Origin: Trichuris trichiura
Lineage: Eukaryota; Nematoda; Enoplea; Trichinellida; Trichuridae
Length of the DNA stretch: 64,000 nt
Assembly (NCBI GenBank): GCA_037903355.1
Contig: JBAJFE010000004.1
Span: forward strand, 6,412,914-6,476,913
Direction of reading: 5' to 3'
The position numbers and the translations under genes are program-made. Shown here one piece after another: positions 46,700 through 58,432 of this stretch; the first letter of the stretch is position 1; each line of letters begins with the position of its first letter. Below the pieces are notes generated by a model. That model did not search any database and had not been told where the DNA came from. It worked only from the letters and a program-made list of their open reading frames with translations.

Positions 46700-47694
46700 T
46701 TACCCATCAAGAGTGCAGCAGTTGTGGCGGGTGATAATATTTGTCCATACATCACTTATATCCGCCCCTTGATCTCGGTTGAAGGTTGTGTTGTGTTTGA
46801 TGTAAAGGGCCTCTTTGAGTTTTCTTAGACGCAGGTTGCTTTCGTAACAAAGAACCTTGGGCCGGAGGGGTTGTTCGCAGTGTATAGCGTGTTCCACCAC
46901 AGCGGAAGCTTGAATAGCTTTGTCCATGGTGATTCTTGGGTTTGAGATTGGTCTTCCGCGTTGAGCAATTGGGGTGCCACTATTGTCGAGGATGTTTTTT
47001 GCTTTTTGGTAACAGTTTAGCTTTTTGATGTGTTGGGTGAATCTACTTTCTAAAGTATTGCCTGTTTCTCCGATGTAAACTCCTGAGCACGTACATTCAA
47101 CTGCGTATACTAGGCCTGTTTTCTCGGTTGTAGGAATTTTTCTATTGTCAGTACGAAGAATCGATCTGAGATTGGCGAAATTCTTGAAATAAACTCTGAA
47201 GCCTAATCTTTTTCCTAATTGGATAATTTTCTCGCCTAGTCCTACTACATAGCGAACAACTAAATGTGGAGTGTATGAAATGTTTGGAACAGGGGGTTCA
47301 CGTTTTTGGAGTTTGTACTTGAAAACTTGGTCGATGAAGGATTTAGGGGGTGGTTTTTGTAAAAGACTTTTCTAATGTAGTTAAGTTCCGGCTTTAGATA
47401 TTCAGGATCACAGATATTGATTGCCCTGTCAACCATTCCGGAGAGGATACCACGCATTACTGATCGTGGATGATGAGATGAGAAGTTGAGATATTGGTCA
47501 GTCTGCGTTGGTTTTCTATAGACTCTGGTTTTAAGCCCTTCATTTGTGCGGATGATTAGCACGTCTAGAAAGAGGAGGGTTTTGTTTTCTTCTTTTTCCA
47601 TGGTGAAAACTATTTGGTTTGGACGCATGCTGTTGAGAAATTGCAGAAATTGTTCTTCTTTTCCGGCCTTAATAATTACAAAGATATCGTCCAC
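46700..47694 (-). pseudogene. PLE-B RT/endonuclease remnant, unit 5
   Basis: Retains VDDIFVIIKAGKEEQ, the thumb (TDQYLNFSSHHP) and the C-terminal DISDVWTNIITRHN block, with a frameshift after FYKNHP near 47350 and another in the endonuclease. Confidence 0.8.
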
Positions 47695-47867
47695 ATATCT
47701 TTTGAAGAGGAGTGGGGCGATTTGTCTATCGACAGCTTCGAAAATTTTCTTTTCTTAGCTATGTTGTGGTATTTTTCTTAGCTATGTTTTTAAGCCGTTT
47801 CTAAGGATGCTCTGCGGAAAGTTCTTCAAAACGTTGCTGAAGCGAGTGGAAACAGCAACCGTTGTTG

Positions 47868-48066
47868 TGTGGTGACCTACACTAACGAACAGGAAGACCA
47901 GGCCTCACTATGACTCGAGGCTACAAACAACCTAATTACAATTGTTTTCCTAGAACACAGGTTCGCGACCTAGCCTTGACCTGATACGTATGTATGTAGC
48001 CGATAGTTTATCAGATTCATTCTTGTCTTATCGTTGTATGAAGTAAAGCTTCCGCGAGGCGCTTCA
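47868..48066. mobile_element. Probable 199-bp solo LTR, unit 5
   Basis: Begins TGTGGTGACC and ends GCGCTTCA, flanked by GTTG (47864-47867 and 48067-48070). Units 1-4 have the empty site with one GTTG (TTTGTTGCGAGG). It has no internal coding sequence. The family is not recognised; TG...CA ends with a 4-bp duplication fit an LTR. Confidence 0.65.
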
Positions 48067-50254
48067 GTTGCGAGGAATTCCGGGACTTGCTTAACAGGTG
48101 TGTTCTTCCCGTTCTGTGAGCGCCTCTTAATCAGCTCCCCCGCAGAGTTTACCTGTTTGATGATGAACCATGCGAATCGCCCAGTGTTTTCTTAAATATT
48201 AACCACGACGCTCTGCGGAAGGCTATTGTTTTGTTCGGTGATATCAAAATAGATGAACATTTTAAGGTAAAGTGGCAATGCAACTTAAGTGCAGAAGTCT
48301 ATTATTGTTCCATTCAGGCTCCAACCACCCTACCTTACGCGCTTGAAAATTATGGTGAGGAAGAGTTGCTGCACGGTCTTTTAGGAAAGAAGGGACTGCC
48401 TTTTTCCGATACTGTATAGCGTTTTGGGTGTCTATTTTTTTGTGTTAGTTGTGATTTACTTAGCTGTCCATGCGCCGTCCTCACCCTTTGTCAGATCCAG
48501 ACAGTTTAGCCTCGTGTAGAAGTCTTACGGCTAACTTAAGCGACGAAGAGGAGAAACTCACTGGGACACTTGCAGGCAGTTCCTGGTCGACGCATTCCGT
48601 TTCTTGGCAGCTGAAGCGCAGGAATGATCTAAACAGTTGGCTGGATTATGTCAAGAATAACGCAGAAATGGAGCCATCCATCGTTTCAAGTCGCTTCATA
48701 TTGGGAGAGGTACATTTTATTCTTGTAACTCATTAATCAGCTTGTAGCCCTTCAATGATTTTTGGTGGAAGCAATGTTTTACGTGCTGCAACAGAAACGA
48801 AGATCGAAAGTGACCAACGCTCACTTGCTTTGGTAAGAAGACGATTTTATGTACTTTTCTTTGAGCACATAACTTTTCTTTACAAGATCATAAACCTTCA
48901 TGAGGCGGAATGTTATTTACAGAGATAGTCTTGTTGGAACTTTAGCAAAGCTTCAGCTTTCAGGCGTTTCACCTTCACTCCTCTTCAGCGGCTAAACTAT
49001 AAAAGTACAGTTGAACTTCCGTAAGTTGACTAGCCAAGAGGCGGAAGAAAACTAGTCAGCATAAGGAGGTTGTTGGTATAAGGGGGACCGACTGAATAGA
49101 TTAGTATCTGTACGCGTTTTTTCTGCTGCACAGCGGCTATTCCATAGCGAGGTGCGTAAAAATAACCTTGCAGAATCATATAGAGTCAGTTCACGTATAA
49201 CGCGCGTTCATATAACGCGTCTTCGGTCATACTCGATTTTGAAATCGTAGCACTTTCTCACATAACGCGATTCTGTTTCCGTTCTTACGCGAATTTGCCA
49301 GCTGGAAAGCGTGGGCTTCTGGCAATGTCTCCCCGTGTTTTCATCCACCGAGAGCAAACAAAGGCCGCGCTCTTAGCTTATGCAGGTTCCACGGTCACGA
49401 ACAAGCGAAACGTGACAAAAATGTTTAGGATTCTTATCAGAAGTAGTGTCCGACCCAGCTGTGCACCCTGCGATATGCATACTCAAACAGGCTATTGATC
49501 GGTATTCATGTTCGGTGGAATAATTTGCGCTTGCAGGAACATCTGCACAGACGATGCTTCCATTTTCAATTCTCCCGAAGCGCAGGCATCGTAGAGCTTT
49601 TCCAGTCAGTCGTAGTACGCTTGCACAGAATCTGGAAAGCATTCACACCGTCTGATTGCGAGCACTATTCGTAAGTATTTTGTCTGATTGCGCTATCTGA
49701 GAATAGTCTTTAAGTATCTGAAAATGTCTAAGCTTCCTGATTCGAAGTCACCTGGTAGTGGTGGAAAAAGAAAGGCGCTGACTGTTGGAGAGAAGTTTGA
49801 GATACTGAAACGGTATGAACGGAACGAGACGACAAGTGATATGGTCAAAGCTACCGGCATAAAAAAATCAACCTTGCGGACCATTAGGAGCAATGCAGAA
49901 AAAATTAAACAGACTTGCGTAAGCGATGTCAATAAGAACAAGGCCTAAGATACTGGAAGAAATGGAAAAACTACTGAGCATTTGGATCGAAACTCAAACG
50001 ATGAAAAGAATGGGAACAACGTTTTTCACCATAAGACAAAATGCAGTTGCCATTTACGAAGACCTTAAGAAACAGTCTACAAATCCTACTGAAATTCCTC
50101 CATTTACTGCTAGTAGTGGTTGGTTCTGCCGTTTCAAGAATCGATGCAGTTTTTACAATGTTCGTCTCTGTGGCGAAGCAGGAAGCGCGGACGTCGATGG
50201 CGCGCAAACATTTCCAACGGAAGTACAAAACTTGGTCAAAGAAAACATGACCAC

Positions 50255-50667
50255 TGTCGTTGCTGCGTCAGAAAACTCGGATTCTCAGCAACGATGCCGT
50301 TTAATAATAATGAACGGCAGCTATACAAAGGTAAACACAAATGTACAACGGTACGGAAGTAACGGAACGGTGACGACAACGGAGGGGCAGAGCGAAACGG
50401 ACTGAGATACGGCCGCACACGTAACGGTAACGGAAAAGAATGAAGACGGGCCTGGTATCCGAGCGGCCTTCGAAACATTGAACATTTGTCATCGGTAAAA
50501 ACCGGATTCAGAAACCGGAAATGTGCGCGCAAGCCCACGTTGTTCACCAAATGCGTATAAGGGCGCGCTCACGGCGGGAGACTGACAGGAGCACGGGAAT
50601 GATGTATCGTTTGCTGCGAGAAAGGAATGCGGAAGTACAAGTTTGCGCTTTCGATCAAGCAACGACA
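50255..50667 (-). repeat. BEL-2 3' LTR
   Basis: 413 bp, with three substitutions by eye against the other LTR, so younger than BEL-1. It is preceded on the minus strand by a purine-rich stretch (CCGGGGAGCA) that could be the polypurine tract. Confidence 0.92.
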
Positions 50668-53600
50668 TGCTCCCCGGCGATTTTAGGGGTGTTTGAAACT
50701 GGGGAAGTTAGCTTGATCAATCTGGAGGTCGGTCGTCTCATCGTTCCTCGGTTGGATTTTACGTCTACGACACGGACGATCCCATCTGGGCCGGGGTACG
50801 TTTTTACAATCTGTCCTATAGGGCACGTGCCGCGGGCATTGTTTGGGTCGACCACTTGGACGACATCGCCTTCTTTTAATTGTTTGTGGGACCGCTGATA
50901 TTTGTGCAGGGATGCAAGAAATGGAAGGTACTCTCTTACCCATCGGCGCCAGAAGTTATCCACGAGTAGCTGAGATGTCTTCCACCGTTTTCTCGAGATA
51001 GTGGTGCCCTCTTCAAACAACGTTGCGGGAAGGGATGCGTAGGGGCGGCCAAGTAAAAAGTGATTCGGCGTTAAAGGTTCGGCGTCTCTTGAATCGGAAC
51101 TAACGTGTGTTAACGGGCGTCCGTTCAACAGGCCTTCTACTTCCACTACTACAGTTTGGAAAACTTCTTCAGGGACCGGTCTCCCTTTAAGGACTACGGC
51201 AAGTGCCCGTTTGGCACAGCCTATGAGGCGTTCCCAGGAGCCGCCGAAGTTTGGTGCCCCCGGAGGATTGAAACGCCACTCGATGTTTCTTTTCGCCATG
51301 AACTCTTCTACATTTGAGGTGTTCAACGTTTTGACACCTTCTCTAAGGGCCCGTTCGCCGGCGCCGAATTTGGTGCCATTGTCCGAAATACACACAGCTG
51401 GCGTGCCGCGACGCGCTGTGAACCGCCTGAACGCGGATAAGAACGAGTCACCGTCTAGTCCGAAGCACACCTCCAAATGCACGGCCCTCACAGCTAGGCA
51501 GGTGAACAGGCAGATCCACCGTTTTTCAGTCGAACGACGCACGGAAACAAAAAACGGTCCAAAGAAATCGACTCCAGTCTTTGCAAATACTTGCATCGTT
51601 TTTTGAACTCGGACCTTCGGGAGCCATGAGATGGGTATCTTAGGAGGTACACCTATTTGTCTGCGGCAGATGACGCATTTGGACACTACGCTTCTGACTA
51701 GTGCTCGCAGATCTATCACCCAAGCCCGCGACCGTACTTCCGCCATGGTGTCTTCAATCCCAGAGTGCCCCCGATCAGCGTGGGCCTGTTCAACAAGCAT
51801 AACGGACAAATTGTGTCTTGACGGAAGAATAGGCGGATGCTTCACTTCGAATGGAAGGTGTGCCAAATGCAGGCGTCCACCTACACGAAGGATGCCCACT
51901 TCATCCATGAACGGGTTTAACGTGCGCAATCTGCTATTGCGCTGTAAAGGTTCGTTCCTCCTCAGGCAACTTATTTCTGTAGAAAAGCAATGACCTTGAA
52001 TGCCTTTCACGCACGTTTTCCACGCGTCACTCAGTTCTCTTCCAGATAGTATGCCTTTCGGGTGACAACCCGTGGAGGAACGGAATAGGACAGCAGCTCG
52101 GCGAACCCAGGCTACGACGCGCATGAGGCGTTGAAGTTGGGATGAGCGATGCACCAACTGCACAATTACGTTATCAGACGGAGCTTTACAAGCGCCGATG
52201 TAGAGCGATGAGTGCACCACTTCCAAGTCCGCGATGGGCACGCTGTCGAGTCTTGGCGCCTCGTTAGGCCATGCAGACGGATTCTTGGATAAGAATGACG
52301 GCCCCGAGAACCATGAACTCCGTTTTAGCCTCTCAAGAGTGGTGCCACGTGATAGAACATCCGCTGGATTATCCCTTCCGGGGACAAATCTCCACTGATT
52401 CGAGTGAACCATGTCGAGAATCTCTGATATTCGGTTCTCCACAAAGGTACAGAAACGTCTTCCATTTGATTTCAGCCAGTGTAAAACCACTTGAGAGTCA
52501 GTCCAAAACGTTACTGCATCAAGGTTCAGATTTAGCTCGCGTGTGATTGCGGCCGCCATTCTTGTTGCCAGGACTGCTCCCTGTAGTTCAAGTCTGGGAA
52601 CTGTCAATCGCCGTAGTGGTGCTACTTTAGCACGGGCCATAACGAAAGATATGAACCTGTTTCTTCCGCTCTCTTCGCCACGGTAATATGCTACTGCACC
52701 GTAGGCACTCTCACTGGCATCGCAGAAGACGTGGAGCGAGCCTGAATTATCCGTCATACCCATAAAACGCGGTATCGAAATTGACGGGAGACGTTCCATG
52801 TCTAATAACCACGTATTCCATTTGGCGAGTACGCCTTCGTTCACATCGTCGTCCCAGCCATATCTTGCAGCCCATAGTTCTTGAAGCAGAATTCTAGCGA
52901 CAATTGTAAGCGGGCTTAGAAACCCAAGGGGATCATACGTGCGTGCCGCCATGCTCAGGAGCTGTCTTTTCGTTTGGGGGCAGGGATCTGGTTTCGACCA
53001 GTTAAAAGAAAAGGCGTCTCTTTCACAATCCCATATGAGGCCCAAAACTTTTTCGGTTCCTAACGCTTCTCCGGTTAAGCTGATTAGTTGGTTCGCCCTT
53101 TCGCTCGTCGGAATGCTCTCAAGCAACTCTCGAGCAGTAGAGGCCCACCGTCTCAGTCGAAAGCCTGAGGCACCTAGTATTGTCACGAGCTGTTGGTACA
53201 TTTGCTATGCTTCCCGTACGGTATCAACAGAGTCGAGTAAATTGTCGACATACATGTTACGCAAAATTCGGTCTGCGGCCAGCGGGTATTCCTTCCGATG
53301 AGTCTCCGCCGCTTGGCGTAGAGCGTACATGCAACAGGTAGGAGAACACGTGACACCGAATACGTGCACTCGCATTCGGTAGACTTCTGGGGACTTTCTT
53401 GATCCGGGGGTTCTCCAAAAGAATTGTAATGCCGAACGGTCTGTGAGCGGGACTTCAACCTGGTGGTACATTTTTTCGATGTCGGCCGAAAGTGGCACCT
53501 TGCCCCGTCGGAATCGCAACAACAAGCCGGTTAATTCTACCAACAAATCCGGGCCTTTAAGTAAGCAGTCATTTAGCGATACGCCTTTGTGACGAGCGGA

Positions 53601-55922
53601 CGCATCAAAGACGACACGGATCTTTCCGGGTTTCTGCGCAGGGATTACGGCATGATGAGGCAAAAACCAAGTTCGACCCGCTTTGCCATCTGGTGCGTTT
53701 TGGTCAACTTTTTCTACATGACCGAGTCGCATGGATTCCTCCATCGCCTCCGTATACGCCTTGGCTAGCCAAGGTTCCTTTATCAGTCGGCGTTCGGACC
53801 TATAGAACCGGCGCAATATCACGGCCCTGTTGTCAGGCAGCGTGATTTGTGGCGACTTCCACAACATTCCCACTTCATACCGGCCGTTTGTAAACCGGGT
53901 CGAACGGTGCAGCATGTCGATCGCTACTTCGTCCTCTGGCGAGAGCCTCTCCTTGACTGGGTGACCATAGGATTCAATGGCCCAAAAACGCTCGATCTCC
54001 CGTTTCAGTTGGTCAGTACCTGAAACGGGCGTGCACTGATGACGCATACTGCTGACATGACCAACGCCTGGTTCGAGGCACTGCTCTATGGCAGGCGCTC
54101 GTCCGACTACTGTCCACCCGAAGGGAGTTCTGACACCGACCGGCCCGTAGGAACCGGATGGCGGAGTTCTTATGTCGTAATGACGATGGGCCAGAGGGAC
54201 ATTCATTCCGATTAGTAACTCGACGTCTTCATCAGTTACGTCATAAAGTGGGAGATCAGCTAGATGCATCCGCTTGGATTTGATATCTTTTCGGGAAGCG
54301 CAACGCAGAGCCAAATTCAGCTTTGGTACCACGATAACTGGATCTACATGGTAGGAGTTAGATCCGTCTTCGGCGGAAATAACACATTCAGATTCGACTG
54401 CGGTTACTTGTGATACTCCACTGATCGTGCGGATATTGAGCGACCGCTTCAGGCCGGTCATTTTCAGTCTTCTCGACAACGTTTCCGACATGACAGACAC
54501 TTCTGCTCCACTGTCCAGTAGAGCGAAAGTACGACACGCATTAGAACCAAAGGACACCTTTACCGGTACCACAGCACAAAGAACGTGATAACTGTTTGCT
54601 TGAATACTCACCGCGGCAGAATGGACTGACGCGTTAACCCGCTCTTGGTTTTCTCCGGAAGGCGAGTCTCCGTTAGCCGAGTTGACTGGGTACATGCGAG
54701 GTGCCCCATGAAGGAGGGGATGGTGGGACCCTCTGCACCCGGTCACTGAGCACCTTTTCACTGACCTGCAGTTCTGTTTTACATGACCTGGCTTGAGGCA
54801 ACGGATACACAGTCGGCCACTGCGAACAACTGCCAGACGCTCGGTTATGTTCATTCCCAGGAACGCGGGACAACAAGTGATACCGTGAAAATCCGCGTCG
54901 CAGGCAATACATTGACGCAACGGCGATACAGCGGTCGTCCTAACGCCTTTTGACTCCGCCATCATTTTAGGAGCTCCCCGGCGCCTCCCAGACTGCGCTG
55001 TTGTCATGATGTTCTGTTCGTGATTTGCGAAGCTGCTTAAAAGGCGCTTCTCTATCACCAATTCCTTGAACCAGTTGACGAAATGGCGGAGATTTAATGT
55101 CTCGGGCGAGCGCACGCGGACCTGATGTGCCCATTTCTCTCGTAGGTTTCGAGTTAACTTACTGGTAACCTGGCTAACCAAGACGACAGAATTCAACTCA
55201 TGATGACGCTGATTCGTTTCCAGTACAGTGACCGGCCCATTCACTTGTAAATAGAACCGCTCCATCTCTGTTAAAGACTCTGACCGTAGAGGTTCTATGC
55301 CGGTCAAAGCCAGGGCATGAGACTGGACGGCGGTCGCTGGGTCGCCATATAGATTCTGCAGCTCTTGTAGCACTTCACGGTACATCGTAGGCGTAGACAA
55401 CATCCCGGCAAAACCTTCACGAAGGCGAGGGGACAGTAATTGCGCCAATACGGCCAGGCGGTCTACATCGGAGGATAATGTATCGTGAACCATCGACTTG
55501 AAGCCAGCTATAAAACGGGGCCAACTCTTTGTGTCTCCATCGAATATTTCGATGTTAGCTGCTGGCACAAGTTTCTGCAGCCATGGGTTCGGACCATGCC
55601 CACCGCTGGGTGTATTAGACGTAATCGGGCAGAACCACGTCTGATCGACTTGAACTGAAGCGCCGCCAGCGCTAAAAATTTTGCTTTCTGCTGTTCCAAT
55701 AACGGTAGCGTTATCAGCGGTCTGCCGTGAAATTGGTTCTTCATAACGACTACTCGGCACCGGCCCACGTGCTATGCGGTCCAGCTTCTCTGTGAGATTG
55801 CTTAGGAGCTCGCACATGCGTGCTAACCCTTCCCTTGTACTCCTACCCTTCTCACTAGAAACGACAGGAGAGCTGACGGCAGTCCGTGATTCTCTCGGAT
55901 GCACGGAACGAGAACGGGGCAT
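50655..55922 (-). pseudogene. BEL-2 gag-pol polyprotein (single in-frame TAG)
   Basis: One frame from 55922 to 50655 interrupted only by TAG at 53205-53207. Gag with zinc knuckles [14 protein letters not shown] and [11 protein letters not shown] near 54690-54830; protease [11 protein letters not shown] near 54500; [27 protein letters not shown] and YVDN near 53240, just before the TAG; RNase H-like VFCDASESAYG; integrase finger HADRGHSG with intact CVIC; core GVDFFGP, SDNGTK, FGGSWERL. The stop codon lies inside the 3' LTR. The TAG sits between RT palm and the rest of pol, so it truncates RT, RNase H and integrase unless read through. Otherwise it looks intact. Confidence 0.88.
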
Positions 55923-55953
55923 GATTTCAAATTATCCGCAACGGAGGACAATA

Positions 55954-56366
55954 TGTCGTTGCTGCGTCAGAAAACTCGGATTCTCAGCAACGATGCCGTT
56001 TAATAATAATGAACGGCAGCTATACAAAGGTAAACACAAATGTACAACGGTACGGAAGTAACGGAACGGTGACGACAACGGAGGGGCAGAGCAAAACGGA
56101 CTGAGATACGGCCGCACACGTAACGGTAACGGAAAAGAATGAAGACTGGCCTGGTATCCGAGCGGCCTTCGAAACATTGAACATTTGTCATCGGTAAAAA
56201 CCGGATTCAGAAACCGGAAATGTGCGCGCAAGCCCACGTTGTTCACCAAATGCGTATAAGGGCGCGCTCACGGCGGGAGACTGACAGGAGCACGGGAATG
56301 ATGTATCGTTTGCTCCGAGAAAGGAATGCGGAAGTACAAGTTTGCGCTTTCGATCAAGCAACGACA
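55954..56366 (-). repeat. BEL-2 5' LTR
   Basis: 413 bp; the polyprotein ATG (55922) follows after 31 bp. No obvious TGG-starting primer binding site was seen in that gap. Confidence 0.92.
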
Positions 56367-57209
56367 ACCACCGAGGAGCTGCAGAAATTTTCTATAGCAG
56401 CGGAAGCAGAAGGAAGAGAAGATGATGAAAATCAGGAAGTTCCTCCGCCTCCTCCGCGACAAATGACCACTGCTGAGCTTTCAGATACCCTGAAAACTAT
56501 TGAACAGCGTTTACAATGGCTCGAAGACAATGATTGTAATGCAGAACGCAGCGGTAAAACCACAAGAGGTATCCGAGCTTGTTTGGAACCATACAAGCAG
56601 CTGCTGTACGAAAGAAGTACATGTGCGAAACAAACAAAAGCTCGAATTCTACTTTACTACAATGAAGAAACATTGTGATGATGAGGAAGCGCTACCTTCT
56701 GCATCTAATAGGACCTCAGTTGGCCCGTAACAAAGGGTAGTGAGATTAAAAAAGTGAGTTCAACGGAACTGCATTCTTTCCTGGGTATGAGGTCGTTTAA
56801 TTCAGTACTTAGAGGGACTCTTTCCACAAGCTAAAGACGCAAGCACGCCGCTCGTGGAAGCCAGTTTGAACTCTGTCCGCTGTAAAGAGTTCTATCATAA
56901 ATGCTCTGCCGTCAACGTATGATCGCCGTAAAAGATGATGTGATTCAGACCCCGTGTTAGAGGATCCATACGTCAGCGTGCCTAACGGTAGAATAAGTAG
57001 CTCAGGTACATCATAATTCCTGTTTCTACCCAGCTTATTTATGATATCTCTCCGTTGTTGTTTACAAGTAAACAATCCTTTTGACGCTTTGAACCAAATC
57101 GTGATTTTCTTATACCTTACATGTCTCCTATAACGCGATTTCATATAACGCGACATTTTTCAGGATTTTGAAGTGACCAAACGCTCGCGTTATACGAGAA
57201 CTGACTGTA

Positions 57210-57724
57210 TTTGTAGTAGGATGAATATGCCGCTGAAGTCTCAGTCAAAGTTGACTTGTGCTGTTCTGGTTTTGAACTTCTGTGTATGCAACCATTAATA
57301 AAGAATCCTCTCTTTCTCCTCTTGTACGTTTCAACGGTTTTATAGGAACGTTTCTTTGGAAAAAGATATGTTCCAGGCTGGCACGCAGACCGAGCGCGAA
57401 GCAAGAACAGTTTAATGACAGAAGCAGCGCAGCAGAGCAAGCAGCTGATCTGAACGGGCAAAAGCAAACAGGGTGAGAGAACAGTGCAGAAAAGAGAAAC
57501 GCCGTTCTTATCTCCGCGTGTACTATGCAAATTCCTGCTATGCAGTGACTAATGACCTGAAAGCAGGTCGTTAACTTCCTGTCCCGTGAGGCACTCTTAC
57601 TGACGTGTGTTCGGCGGCTATTTTCTAGCACATTTCCTTTTGGTTGGCCAGAATACGTACGCGTTTTAAAGCATTTCTTTGGCTTTGTCTCCCATCCTTT
57701 CGTTCCTTTCGTACGTTAAGTCAG
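57210..57724. other. Flank between Tigger-like element and E1, units 5/6
   Basis: Counterpart of 13170-13647, but leading into the intact E1 through an ordinary pyrimidine-rich acceptor (57690-57724). Confidence 0.45.
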
Positions 57725-58154
57725 TGCCAGGAAGGTCGGATTTCATTCTCGAGAACAACTATCGTCAACATATAACAGCTCTTGAGCTGTCATTGCCCAA
57801 GATCGCCTGCGCTAAACAGAACGTAAAGTTCAATACGGAAGCTGTAAGCGATTCCTATTTGCCCATAATTTTATTACGTTGTATTGCTCAACCCAGGTGA
57901 AGAAAGATGTACATCGGTCCTTTGCCCAACAAGTCTGCTACTTGCGTCAACGGGAGCCGCAACTTATCGATCAGGTTGAAACAATATCAAACTCGAAGAA
58001 CCACAACTTGTCCCAACAGGAGTGCCTCCTCCAACAGAAGTTAAGTAAATTTGCGAGTAGAACTAATGCAACTCGGTGTTTGGTTTCTCTTTGTTCGGAT
58101 TTTTCAAGTCCCGTTGAATAGACTTTTATTAATAAACTTTTATTAATAAACTCT

Positions 58155-58194
58155 CCGGAGCTTTCGGGTCATTCGTGACCCGTCATCAGCGGTC
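58155..58194 (-). ncRNA. Minimal hammerhead-like ribozyme, PLE-A left arm, unit 6
   Basis: Core intact. Confidence 0.7.
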
Positions 58195-58432
58195 ATAAGT
58201 TGTAGGTATGCTTTTTGGCAGCGAATGCCATCTGTCGTTTCTGTGAATTTTAAAGCGGGCATTTTTTAAAGTTTTCCGTTGGTAGGTTCTTGCATTTGAG
58301 CCTGTCAGCGCAATTCTTTTCCTTGTTCCGTATGTCTTCTAGATTTGTCTTTTCACATTGCATTCATTTTTCTTCTTCTTTCCTTCTTCTTCTTCTTCCT
58401 TTTTCTTTTTCTTTTTCTGTTTCTTTTTTATT

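Larger units (their letters stand above)
46293..47770 (-). mobile_element. PLE-B, second Penelope-like family, unit 5 (5'-truncated)
   Basis: About 1.48 kb next to PLE-A in the E2-E3 intron. Host sequence TCTTAGCTAT occurs at both edges (near 46283-46292 and 47775-47784) and once in units 1-4, consistent with a short target duplication. Coding remnants on the minus strand: 47694-47260 starting at the VDDIFVI box, then a frameshift, GIY-YIG region near 47050-47110, and 46927-46700 at the C-terminus. RT upstream of the YVDD box is missing. Confidence 0.8.
42445..48928 (+). pseudogene. NCOA4-like: NCOA4/ARA70-like gene copy, unit 5 (E3 frameshift)
   Basis: Exons: E1' 42445-42532, E2 42586-42733, E3 48098-48266, E4 48318-48413, E5 48464-48709, E6 48795-48832, E7 48887-48928. 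E5 is in the original, non-hairpin form and is open for 82 codons up to GAGAG|gta. E3 is 169 nt instead of 170 because one T is missing from a TTTT run, which shifts the ARA70 segment out of frame. The E7 acceptor reads CAAGA rather than CAGGA. The E2-E3 intron carries PLE-A, PLE-B and a solo LTR. Confidence 0.5.
50255..56366 (-). mobile_element. BEL-2, BEL/Pao LTR retrotransposon, unit 5
   Basis: 6112 bp inserted in the Tigger-like element, flanked by 5-bp target duplication ACCAC (50250-50254 and 56367-56371). LTR ends TGTCGTTG...CAACGACA. It is distinct from BEL-1 in sequence and LTR. It is found only in unit 5; units 1-4 have the empty site ACCAC once. Confidence 0.93.
49724..56678 (+). 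pseudogene. Tigger-like transposase remnant, unit 5 (split by BEL-2)
   Basis: First HTH 49724-49948; second HTH from 49926 (MSIRTRPKILEEMEKLL, continuous here unlike in units 1-4) to 50249; tail resumes at 56372-56678. The DDE domain is missing here too, so it was lost before the array expanded. Confidence 0.75.
49183..57207 (+). mobile_element. Tigger/pogo-like DNA transposon, unit 5 (split by BEL-2)
   Basis: About 1.9 kb once BEL-2 (50255-56366) is discounted. BEL-2 lies at the point between the DNA-binding and C-terminal transposase parts. Confidence 0.78.
42471..57724. repeat. Tandem array unit 5
   Basis: A 15.3-kb unit. Beyond the shared core it has PLE-B, a 199-bp solo LTR and a 136-bp segment in the E2-E3 intron, and BEL-2 inside the Tigger-like element. 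It lacks the 138-bp mini-PLE, hairpin 1 in E5, and hairpin 2 at its right edge. It has the longest uninterrupted PLE-A RT frame in the window. Confidence 0.9.
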
